Source of the DNA: a bacterium
GTDB lineage: Bacteria > JAJRZV01
DNA: 6,691 nucleotides
Direction of reading: 5' to 3'
NCBI GenBank assembly: GCA_024275095.1
Contig: JAJRZV010000061.1
Location: 1 to 6,691, forward strand
Within the stretch, counting starts at the first letter, position 1. Each line of letters begins with the position of its first letter. The notes under the pieces were generated by a model. The model did not search any database. It was not told the DNA's origin and saw only the letters and a program-made list of their open reading frames with translations. Position numbers and translations under genes: made by a program. This document shows positions 1 through 5,414 of this stretch, piece after piece.

Positions 1-1
1 C

Positions 2-544
2 ATCCTGGCCATTGCCGATGCACTCAAGTTCTCTCACAAACTTGAACTAACAACCGATGGCGGCGAAAAGGTTACTGTTGAACCCTACAGCATGATTTTT
101 TATGTGGAAGAGATTTATCTTCTGGCAAAAGAGGTCGAATCAGGACAGATAAAGCTCTTCAGCGCTGTTGATATCACTGCAGTCAAGGATTTGAAGGAGG
201 AGTTTGATTACCCGGAAAATCTTGACGTAGAGCGGATGCTGTCGAATTCCTTTACTCTCGCTGTGGCTTGCGAAAAGCCTGAGGAGGTTGTGCTGAAGTT
301 TTCTTCCGCTGTTGCAGACTTTATTGAAAAGCGGATGTGGCACCCATCTCAAAAAATGAAGCGTCACAGGAACGGCTCTCTCACCCTCCAGATGAATGTC
401 AGCGTGGATTCCGATCTTGTCCGGTGGATCGCGGGCTTTGGCCCGGATGTGAAGGTGATGGAGCCTGAAAAATTGAAAAGAAAACTCTTCCGGTACCTTT
501 CAAAGGCTGTTTCTGGATACTTGAAAAAAACCCTTAATCCGTGA
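2..544 (+). CDS. WYL-domain transcriptional regulator, C-terminal part (5' truncated by window edge)
   Basis: The frame is open from base 2 to a TGA at 542-544, giving 180 residues without a start. The ATG at 92 is internal: the frame reads through it from ILAIADALKFSHKLEL, and that upstream part is the first beta strand of the domain. What is seen: a WYL-type core with VEPYSMIFYVEEIYLLAK (normally P-x-x-L...WYL; here the Trp is replaced, reading IYL), then the I-x-x-x-K-D-L-K-E-E-F segment, and a C-terminal WCX-like extension with W-x-x-S-Q, HRNGSLTLQM, VRWIAGFG and MEPEKLKRKL. In this family an N-terminal winged helix-turn-helix binds DNA and WYL/WCX bind an effector, often nucleic acid or nucleotide. 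The HTH would lie upstream of the window. Target and effector cannot be inferred. It reads towards the Feo locus but is separated from it by about 370 bases of decayed DNA, so co-regulation is not implied. Confidence 0.85.
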   Translation: MLAIADALKFSHKLELTTDGGEKVTVEPYSMIFYVEEIYLLAKEVESGQIKLFSAVDITAVKDLKEEFDYPENLDVERMLSNSFTLAVACEKPEEVVLKFSSAVADFIEKRMWHPSQKMKRHRNGSLTLQMNVSVDSDLVRWIAGFGPDVKVMEPEKLKRKLFRYLSKAVSGYLKKTLNP

Positions 545-779
545 AGTTTATACCTTTAAAAGGCACGGAGATGGAAGGGATGATTTGAAATGCCACGCAA
601 TACAGATAAGAAATGCATTCTTGATTTTCTAGAATAACACACTACTGTCGGGATGAGACGAGACGTGGATGCAGCGACGAAGATGGCGGACAGTGGCTCA
701 GTGTATTGGATCTGGCGGAGATGCTGGACAGCGTATCTGAGGCATACCGCTTGGATGAGGCCGCTCTACAGGCGCCCGG
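545..779 (+). other. Gene-free stretch, probably decayed sequence
   Basis: No intact gene is convincing here. A 15-codon ORF (590-637, MPRNTDKKCILDFLE) lacks a good ribosome site. Frame 1 is open from 625 to 846 and has protein-like composition in its middle (QWLSVLDLAEMLDSVSEAYR, about 691-750), but it has no plausible start codon and I do not recognise it. Because a transposase scrap follows directly, this is most simply read as older mobile-element or gene debris. No terminator hairpin with a T-run was seen after the WYL gene. Confidence 0.4.
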
Positions 780-892
780 TTGCATTTCTACAACCACGAA
801 CGTCCGCCTCCCGGCTGTCAAACCAGGGACGTACACTCCCATATGAGACCATTTCAATGTTCACCAAACAGAATGCAGGCAAAGAAGGTTAA
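780..892 (+). pseudogene. Frameshifted C-terminal remnant of an integrase-core (IS3/IS481-like) transposase
   Basis: Frame 3 from 780 reads LHFYNHERPPPGCQT, close to the F/Y-Y-N-x-E-R-P-H-Q-G-Y-Q motif found near the C-terminus of DDE integrase-core transposases; the usual H-Q is here P-P. Around 819-824 the match moves to frame 2 and continues NQGRTLPYETISMFTKQNAG up to a TAA at 890-892, matching the family's G-R-T-P-Y-E-T-F tail. Joined, the two pieces make a continuous tail with one single-base frameshift. Frame 3 has stops just upstream (756-758), and the catalytic D-D-E residues are absent, so no active enzyme can be made. No terminal inverted repeats could be paired. The family call is at superfamily level; IS3 versus IS481 cannot be settled from this fragment. 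Confidence 0.65.
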
Positions 893-914
893 AAGTACAC
901 ATCGTTTGTTTCTG

Positions 915-943
915 TTGACAATAATTTAGGGTTTGCCTAAAAT
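915..943 (+). promoter_or_regulatory. Sigma70-type promoter of the Feo operon
   Basis: A perfect -35 hexamer TTGACA (915-920) and a -10 hexamer TAAAAT (938-943) are separated by exactly 17 bases. Transcription would start near 950, leaving a leader of about 28 bases with a GGAGG ribosome site at 964-968. The -10 is built from an operator half-site (CCTAAAAT), so repressor binding would occlude RNA polymerase. Confidence 0.75.
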
Positions 944-958
944 TTTAGGCAAACCTAA
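926..958 (+). promoter_or_regulatory. Double DtxR-like iron operator overlapping the Feo promoter
   Basis: Four half-sites alternate: TTAGG (926-930), CCTAA (936-940), TTAGG (945-949) and CCTAA (954-958). This gives two boxes of the form TTAGG-n5-CCTAA and TTAGG-n4-CCTAA; the second has the same layout as the DtxR/IdeR core TTAGG-TTAG-CCTAA. The central 26 bases (930-955) form a perfect palindrome centred at 942/943, and with one extra G at 929 the symmetry extends to 924-960. It covers the promoter spacer, the -10 and the start point, directly before a DtxR-family gene, so metal-dependent autorepression is the expected role (inference). Confidence 0.85.
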
Positions 959-977
959 ATATTGGAGGAAAGAAAAA

Positions 978-1505
978 ATGATGGCGGAAGCACTCAGCGG
1001 TAGCCTGGAAGATTACCTGGAGGCGATATTTTTTATTGAACAGCAAAAACAGGCGGCACGAGCCAAGGACATCGCGCAGCGATTGCAGGTGAATCATTCA
1101 TCGGTTACAGGCGCACTCAGGACTCTTTCTCAAAAAGGGCTTATCAACTACAGCCCCTATGACCTCATCACCCTTACAACAAAGGGCCGCAACGTGGCAA
1201 AAGATATTGCCCGGCGCCACGAGGTGCTCCGGCACTTTCTTGAAGATGTGCTCGATGTTCCACCCGAACTCGCGGAGGAGACGGCATGCAAGATGGAACA
1301 TGTTGTGCGGGGAGAGGTGCTGGAACGATTCGTGAAATTTATCGAATTTATAGAAGTCTCCTCCCGCGCCGGAGCCGGCTGGGTTCAGTGCTTCCATAAA
1401 TATTATTCCCGGGAATGGGATGAAGAAGAGTGCAAGAAATGCCTGGCCGGAGAAAAGGGGGTGAAAAAATCATGTCAGGAGGGGAGTACCGGTGATCACG
1501 GTTGA
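978..1505 (+). CDS. DtxR-family iron-dependent transcriptional repressor of the Feo operon
   Basis: The product has 175 residues. I start at ATG 978, nine bases after GGAGG (964-968). An in-frame TTG at 933 lies inside the operator and upstream of the predicted transcription start, so it cannot be used. Residues 7-75 form the winged helix-turn-helix (SGSLEDYLEAI; AKDIAQRLQVNHSSVTGALR; wing ending LTTKGR). Residues about 76-126 are the metal-binding and dimerisation domain. Visible ligand candidates are D12, E15, H81, C104, E107 and H108. The A-C-x-x-E-H motif matches Cys102-Glu105-His106 of iron-type DtxR rather than the Glu of manganese-type MntR, supporting Fe(II) sensing. The DtxR C-terminal SH3-like domain is absent; instead there is a short tail with C138, H140, C152, C155 and C166. 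The 3' end overlaps feoA1 by 14 bases, implying translational coupling. Expected role: dimeric cytoplasmic repressor acting on the TTAGG/CCTAA boxes. Confidence 0.9.
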   Translation: MMAEALSGSLEDYLEAIFFIEQQKQAARAKDIAQRLQVNHSSVTGALRTLSQKGLINYSPYDLITLTTKGRNVAKDIARRHEVLRHFLEDVLDVPPELAEETACKMEHVVRGEVLERFVKFIEFIEVSSRAGAGWVQCFHKYYSREWDEEECKKCLAGEKGVKKSCQEGSTGDHG

Positions 1506-1746
1506 GCTGTCATCCTTAAAGCCCGGTCAAAAAGGACGTGTTGCCCGGGTTACAGGTGATGCGGCAGTGCGCAAGCGCCTGGTGGATATGGGTATCACGT
1601 CCGGAACAGAGGTAGAACTCCTTCGGGTTGCGCCACTTGGAGATCCCGTGGAGGTCAGGGTGAAAGGCTACTGCCTGTCCCTGCGTAAAGAGGAAGCGAA
1701 AAGTGTCAAGGTGGAAATCATATCGGAGGGGAACCGTGCCCGATGA
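1492..1746 (+). CDS. feoA: FeoA ferrous-iron transport accessory protein, first copy
   Basis: An 84-residue SH3-like FeoA protein of normal family length. It starts at GTG 1492 inside the regulator gene, with AGGAGGGG at 1477-1484 as ribosome site. Diagnostic segments are LKPGQKGRVARV, RKRLVDMGI, the classical A-P-L-G-D-P turn at residues 47-52, and a final strand block GYCLSLRKEEAKSVKVE. In characterised systems FeoA is a small cytoplasmic protein that associates with FeoB and supports Fe(II) uptake; the precise mechanism is debated. The fold is related to the C-terminal SH3 domain that the adjacent short DtxR-type repressor lacks. It overlaps feoA2 by 11 bases. Confidence 0.93.
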   Translation: MITVELSSLKPGQKGRVARVTGDAAVRKRLVDMGITSGTEVELLRVAPLGDPVEVRVKGYCLSLRKEEAKSVKVEIISEGNRAR

Positions 1747-1981
1747 AAAGACCCAACCTGCACTGCGTTCTCTTCTTTCCGTGCCTGCCGGCCAGCAGGT
1801 GCGTGTTGTCCGAATTGACGGCGGTCGTGCAATGAGGTCGCGTCTTGCAGCCATGGGTCTTGTACGGGGTGCGGAGGTGGAGGTGGTGCGCAACAGCGGG
1901 CACGGCCCTTTTATCGTTTCTGTGAAGGGTAGCCGTATCATCCTGGGAAAGGGCATGGCCTCCAGAGTGTATGTGGAGTGA
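1736..1981 (+). CDS. feoA: FeoA-domain protein, second divergent copy
   Basis: An 81-residue FeoA-domain protein. GTG 1736 is preferred because GGAGGGG (1725-1731) sits four bases before it; an earlier in-frame GTG at 1703 would add an unrelated, Arg-rich leader read from inside feoA1. Core family features are present: VPAGQQVRVVRI, RSRLAAMGLVRGAEVEVV and a final IILGKGMASRVYVE strand block. It differs from the first copy in that the A-P-L-G-D-P turn is replaced by NSGHGPFIVSVKG and the L-R-K-x-E-A segment by LGKGMA. The two copies are therefore different FeoA subtypes rather than a recent duplication. Tandem unlike FeoA genes before feoB are known in anaerobic bacteria; a division of labour is likely but undefined. 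Confidence 0.9.
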   Translation: MPDEKTQPALRSLLSVPAGQQVRVVRIDGGRAMRSRLAAMGLVRGAEVEVVRNSGHGPFIVSVKGSRIILGKGMASRVYVE

Positions 1982-1999
1982 GGGCTCCTTAAAAAATTT

Positions 2000-2028
2000 T
2001 TTAGAGTGGTTTTAGACATGCCTAAAAC
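2000..2028 (+). promoter_or_regulatory. Candidate internal promoter for feoB
   Basis: TTTAGA (2000-2005, four of six matches to TTGACA) lies 17 bases before TAAAAC (2023-2028, four of six matches to TATAAT). The putative -10 uses the right half-site of the local operator, the same design as the main Feo promoter. A TAAAAAATTTTTTA palindrome at 1990-2003 lies at and just before the -35 and could act as an AT-rich upstream element. Both hexamers are weak, so this is tentative. Confidence 0.4.
2010..2027 (+). promoter_or_regulatory. DtxR-like operator in front of feoB
   Basis: TTTTAGACATGCCTAAAA is an 18-base near-perfect palindrome with a single mismatched pair. It contains TTAGA-CATG-CCTAA, i.e. 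the same TTAGG-n4-CCTAA layout as the operator upstream of the regulator gene. It lies in the only sizeable gap of the Feo gene run, 33 bases before the feoB start, which implies a separate iron-regulated entry point for feoB transcription. Confidence 0.75.
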
Positions 2029-2060
2029 TTTAAGGTTGAACAAATAACATGGAGGATTAA

Positions 2061-4211
2061 ATGGCGGAGAGAAAGGTGATCACTGTTGCTATCGCCGGCA
2101 ATCCCAATGCAGGCAAGACCACAATTTTCAACCATCTTACCGGGGCACGCCAGCATGTTGGCAACTATCCGGGCGTTACTGTGGAAAAGAAAGAGGGACT
2201 GCTGCGCCGGGGAGACATCGAGATCCGCGTGATAGACCTGCCCGGCACGTACAGCCTTACGGCGTACTCTGTTGAGGAGCTCATTGCCAGAAACGTGGTG
2301 CTGGAGGAAAAACCCGACGTGGTGGTGGATGTGGTTGATGCCTCCAACCTGGAGCGCAATCTCTACCTGGCAGTGCAGTTCATGGAACTGGGTGTTCCAC
2401 TGGTTCTGGCGTTCAACATGAGTGACATTGCGCGTGCGCGAGGAATGGAGATAGACACTCAAAAGCTCTCGCGTCTCCTGGGCTGTCCCATTGTCTCAAC
2501 CGTAGGGCATCGTGGCCTGGGGATCAATGCACTGGTGGAAGCGATCGTAAAAGCATCCCGGGAGAGCATGCGCCCCGTACAGGTCCGCTACGGGCACGAA
2601 ATAGAAACGGAAATCAAGAAACTCCAGGATGCAATAATGGCCTCCGGGCTCGTGAACCTGAATAAATATCCGGCGCGGTGGCTGGCCGTCAAGTTGCTGG
2701 AAGGCGATAGCGATGTACTTGCAAAAGTGCCTGGACCTATCGCCGCCGCATCTCAAGGGGCTCGCAATAGAATAGAAAATTTTTTCGGAGACCCCCCGGA
2801 GGTGATCATCGCAGAACAGCGTTACGGGTTCATCTCCGGCGCATGCCAGCAATGCGTCAGGAGGGCGAATGTTGAGGCACGCCACAACCTTTCGGACCGG
2901 ATTGATTCAATCGTGACCCATCGCGTACTGGCGATACCCATTTTCCTCGCTTTCATGTACGGCGTGTTTTATTTCACCTTTGCACTTGGAGATCCTCTTG
3001 CAGACCTTGGGGGGTCGTTTTTTGCCTTGCTGGCAAAGTCAATATCAAACCTGTGGCCTCCCGGGGTTCATAGTTCACTTCAATCACTGATTGTGGATGG
3101 CATTATCGCAGGAGTGGGGAACGTGCTGGTGTTCATGCCCAACATACTATTTCTCTTTCTCGCCATTGCCGTGCTGGAGGATTCAGGCTACATGGCCCGG
3201 GCGGCGTTCATCATGGATAAAGTAATGCATCGCATTGGACTGCACGGAAAGAGTTTTATTCCGCTTCTGCTGGGTTTCGGATGCACCATCCCTGCCATCA
3301 TGGCCACACGGACCCTGGAGAATCGTCGCGACCGCCTGACCACGATACTTGTTGCTCCCCTCATGAGCTGCGGAGCGCGCCTTCCCATTTATGCTCTTAT
3401 CATTCCTGCCTTTTTTCCCCGGAACTGGCAAGCTCCTGTGTTGTGGAGCATTTATCTCATCGGCATCATCCTGGCAGTGGTGAGTGCCAAGCTGTTGAGG
3501 TCAACTCTTTTTCGCGGGGAGGCAGAGCCCTTTGTTATGGAACTCCCACCTTACCGCCTGCCCACGTTAAAAAGTCTCCTTCTTCACATGTGGGAGCGTT
3601 CCGCACTTTACCTGCGTAAGGCCGGCACTATTATCTTGGGGCTGTCCGTGCTTTTGTGGGCCATGAGTTCCTACCCTGAAAAGCCGGGATTGGAACAGCG
3701 CTATGCAGCCGAAGTGTCCCGGGTGAAGAAGGAATGTGTAGTGAAGCAACTGGATCCGGAAGAATGCCAGAGGAAGGTGGCGGAGCTCGAGCACTCGCGC
3801 CAGAGCGAGGCACTGGAATATTCGCTGGCCGGCCGTGTGGGTCGTGCGCTTGAACCGCTGGTAAGACCCATGGGTTTTGACTGGCGCATTGCAACAGCGC
3901 TTGTCGGTGCTACTGCCGCGAAAGAGGTGTTCGTTGCCCAGATGGGCATTATGTATTCCATTGGAGAATCGGACGAGGAGTCGGAAGAACTGAGGACCCG
4001 CCTGCGGGAGAACTATTCCGCTCTTGTGGGATTTTGCATCATGCTTTTTTGCCTTATCAGCGCGCCGTGTGTGGCCACAATCGCCGTAACGCGGCAGGAA
4101 AGCGGTTCATGGAAGTGGGCTGTTTTTCAGTTCACCGGCCTGACATTACTCGCTTATGTGATTACTACTGTCGTGTATCAGGTGGGACGGGCGCTCGTCG
4201 CCGGAGGGTGA
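2061..4211 (+). CDS. feoB: FeoB ferrous-iron transporter (GTPase-permease)
   Basis: A 716-residue complete FeoB starting at ATG 2061 after GGAGG (2051-2055). It imports Fe(II) across the cytoplasmic membrane. The N-terminal G domain shows G1 GNPNAGKTT (13-21), switch I NYPGVTVE (35-42) with the G2 Thr, G3 DLPG (59-62), G4 NMSD (119-122) and a G5-like STVGHRG (146-152). A helical GDI-like region follows (about 170-270), holding a C262-x-x-C265 pair. The permease begins near residue 285 (THRVLAIPIFLAFMYGVF). Its two Gate repeats carry conserved cysteines: C408 in GFGCTIPAIMATR, C437 in LMSCGARLPIY and C670 in SAPCVATIAVTRQE. A charged loop after ATR and a second loop with two cysteines (ECVVKQLDPEEC) are visible. 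Length and order are normal for bacterial FeoB (E. coli about 770). Nothing suggests inactivation. It has its own upstream operator, and its stop is followed within five bases by the next gene. Confidence 0.97.
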   Translation: MAERKVITVAIAGNPNAGKTTIFNHLTGARQHVGNYPGVTVEKKEGLLRRGDIEIRVIDLPGTYSLTAYSVEELIARNVVLEEKPDVVVDVVDASNLERNLYLAVQFMELGVPLVLAFNMSDIARARGMEIDTQKLSRLLGCPIVSTVGHRGLGINALVEAIVKASRESMRPVQVRYGHEIETEIKKLQDAIMASGLVNLNKYPARWLAVKLLEGDSDVLAKVPGPIAAASQGARNRIENFFGDPPEVIIAEQRYGFISGACQQCVRRANVEARHNLSDRIDSIVTHRVLAIPIFLAFMYGVFYFTFALGDPLADLGGSFFALLAKSISNLWPPGVHSSLQSLIVDGIIAGVGNVLVFMPNILFLFLAIAVLEDSGYMARAAFIMDKVMHRIGLHGKSFIPLLLGFGCTIPAIMATRTLENRRDRLTTILVAPLMSCGARLPIYALIIPAFFPRNWQAPVLWSIYLIGIILAVVSAKLLRSTLFRGEAEPFVMELPPYRLPTLKSLLLHMWERSALYLRKAGTIILGLSVLLWAMSSYPEKPGLEQRYAAEVSRVKKECVVKQLDPEECQRKVAELEHSRQSEALEYSLAGRVGRALEPLVRPMGFDWRIATALVGATAAKEVFVAQMGIMYSIGESDEESEELRTRLRENYSALVGFCIMLFCLISAPCVATIAVTRQESGSWKWAVFQFTGLTLLAYVITTVVYQVGRALVAGG

Positions 4212-4215
4212 AGTG

Positions 4216-4407
4216 ATGTATGAAAACCTCATCGTGTGGGCTATCGTAGTTGTTTCAGCGGGCGGTGTGCTTATACGGCTGTTTCGTTTCTTTGCCAGTG
4301 GAGAAGGCGATGAAGAAAAGAGGGATGGGCGATCACAGGGCACTTCATGCACCACGTGCCCGTTTTCCTGCAATTCAACCACACGACGCAAAAGGAGTGA
4401 TGGATGA
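4216..4407 (+). CDS. FeoB-associated Cys-rich membrane peptide
   Basis: A 63-residue protein starting at ATG 4216, four bases after the feoB stop, with GGAGGG at 4203-4208; the adjacent GTG 4213 is a poorer choice. One N-terminal membrane helix (about residues 4-26, NLIVWAIVVVSAGGVLIRLF) is followed by a charged linker and a short cysteine cluster SCTTCPFSC, then a basic tail. This plan (single helix plus C-x-x-C-x-x-x-C near the end, directly after feoB) is that of the FeoB-associated Cys-rich membrane protein family (Pfam PF12669). The role is not established; a small FeoC-like accessory or iron-handling part has been suggested for such peptides. Its TGA overlaps the next ATG in ATGA, so the pair is translationally coupled. 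Confidence 0.8.
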   Translation: MYENLIVWAIVVVSAGGVLIRLFRFFASGEGDEEKRDGRSQGTSCTTCPFSCNSTTRRKRSDG

Positions 4408-4589
4408 ACAACCCGCGCGTGCGTGTGAAAGGAAACGCATCAGAGCTTCGATGCCCCTGTCGCAGGCTCCTGGCAAAGGTTTCCGGCAGAGCCGTCATAC
4501 TCAAGTGCCCGCGGTGTAAGCGGGAAGCAGTGCTTTTTGTTGAGGAACTAACGCGAACGGGGGAAGTTGAGGTGGTGTTCACCAGATAG
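4404..4589 (+). CDS. Small Com-like zinc-ribbon protein
   Basis: A 61-residue protein with ATG 4404 overlapping the previous stop (ATGA) and GGAG at 4394-4397. It has two cysteine knuckles, C17-P-C19 and C35-P-x-C38, in the pattern E-L-R-C-P-C-x-x-L-L-A-K-V ... K-C-P-R-C-K. This resembles the Com family (Pfam PF10122; the Mu phage translational regulator of mom) and its bacterial chromosomal relatives. Four cysteines suffice for one Zn or Fe site. The last 20 residues (LFVEELTRTGEVEVVFTR) look like two beta strands. Family members can bind RNA or DNA, but here a regulatory or iron-related role is only inferred from its position as last gene of the Feo run. A generic rubredoxin-like or zinc-ribbon peptide is the main alternative. 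Confidence 0.7.
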   Translation: MNNPRVRVKGNASELRCPCRRLLAKVSGRAVILKCPRCKREAVLFVEELTRTGEVEVVFTR

Positions 4590-4657
4590 ATAAATAAAAC
4601 ACAGCGGCCAGCGGCCTTTTCGCGTCCAGAGCCCCATCACATAGAAAGGAGGATCAC

Positions 4658-5401
4658 ATGAAAAAAGGCTGCATTATCGCTGTGTTGATGTGGGGTGTGT
4701 TTCTTGTTCCGGGTGTGTACGCCGCCGACACTGTGGAAACATGGGATGTGGGTGCCACAGATGTGGACTTTTACATCGGCATGGAAGGTGTGGGCAGGGG
4801 AAAGATGGATCGGGGTTTCTATACAGACATGATGCTGGGCTACGGACTTATTCCAGGGCTCTCTTCGTACCTGGGTGTGTGCCTGGAGGGTGACGGTGTG
4901 CTGTCTGGTGGTTCCACGCTTTACGCGGGTGTTTTCGGTACCGTGATCGACTCAGATCACTTTGATGTGGATGTTTTCTTTGACACCACCCTTGAAGGAG
5001 CACTTGCGGGAGTCCTCACACTCACCCCTGCTGTTGAACTGAACTTTGATGTGAAGCCCGATCTGGAGGCTGCAGGGGTCTACCTGCGTTTTGGTCTTCC
5101 CGTGCATGCTGGTGAAGACGCCGATGGCGTGAAGTTCCATCTGGAAGGAACCGCGGGCTTTTACTGGACTCTTTCAGAAGGTCACCAGGTTCTGCTTGAG
5201 TATTCTTACTCCATTCATCCATTTCCCCCCGCTGGTAAGGGGCACGTGGAATCAGGAACTGTGGCACTGGGATACAATGTGTGCATCAGCGAAGCCCTGG
5301 AACTGATCACAGAAGTGCATGCAAGTGCTCCCTGGGACAGCCCGGGTGAAGTTGGAGTCATGGTGGGTTTTATTGCCACACTGCCCTCGGTGCAGGAATA
5401 A
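4658..5401 (+). CDS. Exported, probable outer-membrane beta-barrel protein of unknown function
   Basis: A 247-residue protein from ATG 4658 after a strong AAGGAGG (4646-4652). Residues 1-22 form a Sec signal peptide: MKKGC, a hydrophobic core, and an A-x-A-like cleavage GVYA|AD. The mature part (about 225 residues) is low in Lys, rich in Gly, Val, Asp and aromatics, and shows repeated stretches of alternating polar and hydrophobic residues with short Gly/Asp turns, e.g. DVDFYIGMEG, SSYLGVCLEG, HFDVDVFFDTTLEG, AAGVYLRFGLPV, HQVLLEYSYSIHPF and GEVGVMVGFIATL. That suggests eight to twelve membrane strands, though the usual C-terminal Phe is absent. I do not recognise a named family. It sits 68 bases after the zinc-ribbon gene; the gap has no TTAGG/CCTAA box and only a weak possible promoter (TTGAGG 4567, TAAATA 4591), so it may be transcribed with or separately from the Feo genes. 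A role in metal passage is a guess from position only. Confidence 0.7.
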   Translation: MKKGCIIAVLMWGVFLVPGVYAADTVETWDVGATDVDFYIGMEGVGRGKMDRGFYTDMMLGYGLIPGLSSYLGVCLEGDGVLSGGSTLYAGVFGTVIDSDHFDVDVFFDTTLEGALAGVLTLTPAVELNFDVKPDLEAAGVYLRFGLPVHAGEDADGVKFHLEGTAGFYWTLSEGHQVLLEYSYSIHPFPPAGKGHVESGTVALGYNVCISEALELITEVHASAPWDSPGEVGVMVGFIATLPSVQE

Positions 5402-5414
5402 TGGTAAAAGTTTT

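Noticed and set aside
933-977. TTG-started 15-residue N-terminal extension of the DtxR-family regulator
   Set aside because: The TTG lies within the operator and upstream of the predicted transcription start near 950, while ATG 978 has a well-placed GGAGG.
1703-1735. Earlier GTG start for the second FeoA
   Set aside because: It adds a basic leader unrelated to the family, read out of frame from within feoA1; GTG 1736 has GGAGGGG just upstream.
1985-2006. A6T6 palindrome read as an intrinsic terminator after feoA2
   Set aside because: The stem is almost all A-T with no G-C base below it; an AT-rich promoter element or chance is more likely.
1516-2043. 175-codon minus-strand ORF opposite the feoA genes
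   Set aside because: It is antisense to two overlapping, well-supported genes and its translation has no domain-like pattern.
4250-4519. 89-codon frame overlapping the Cys-rich and zinc-ribbon peptides
   Set aside because: It has no ribosome site and no recognisable motif, and overlaps two better-supported coupled genes.
4606-4620. Possible terminator, GGCC-AGC-GGCC followed by TTTT
   Set aside because: A four-base stem with a three-base loop and a short T-run is too weak to call an intrinsic terminator.
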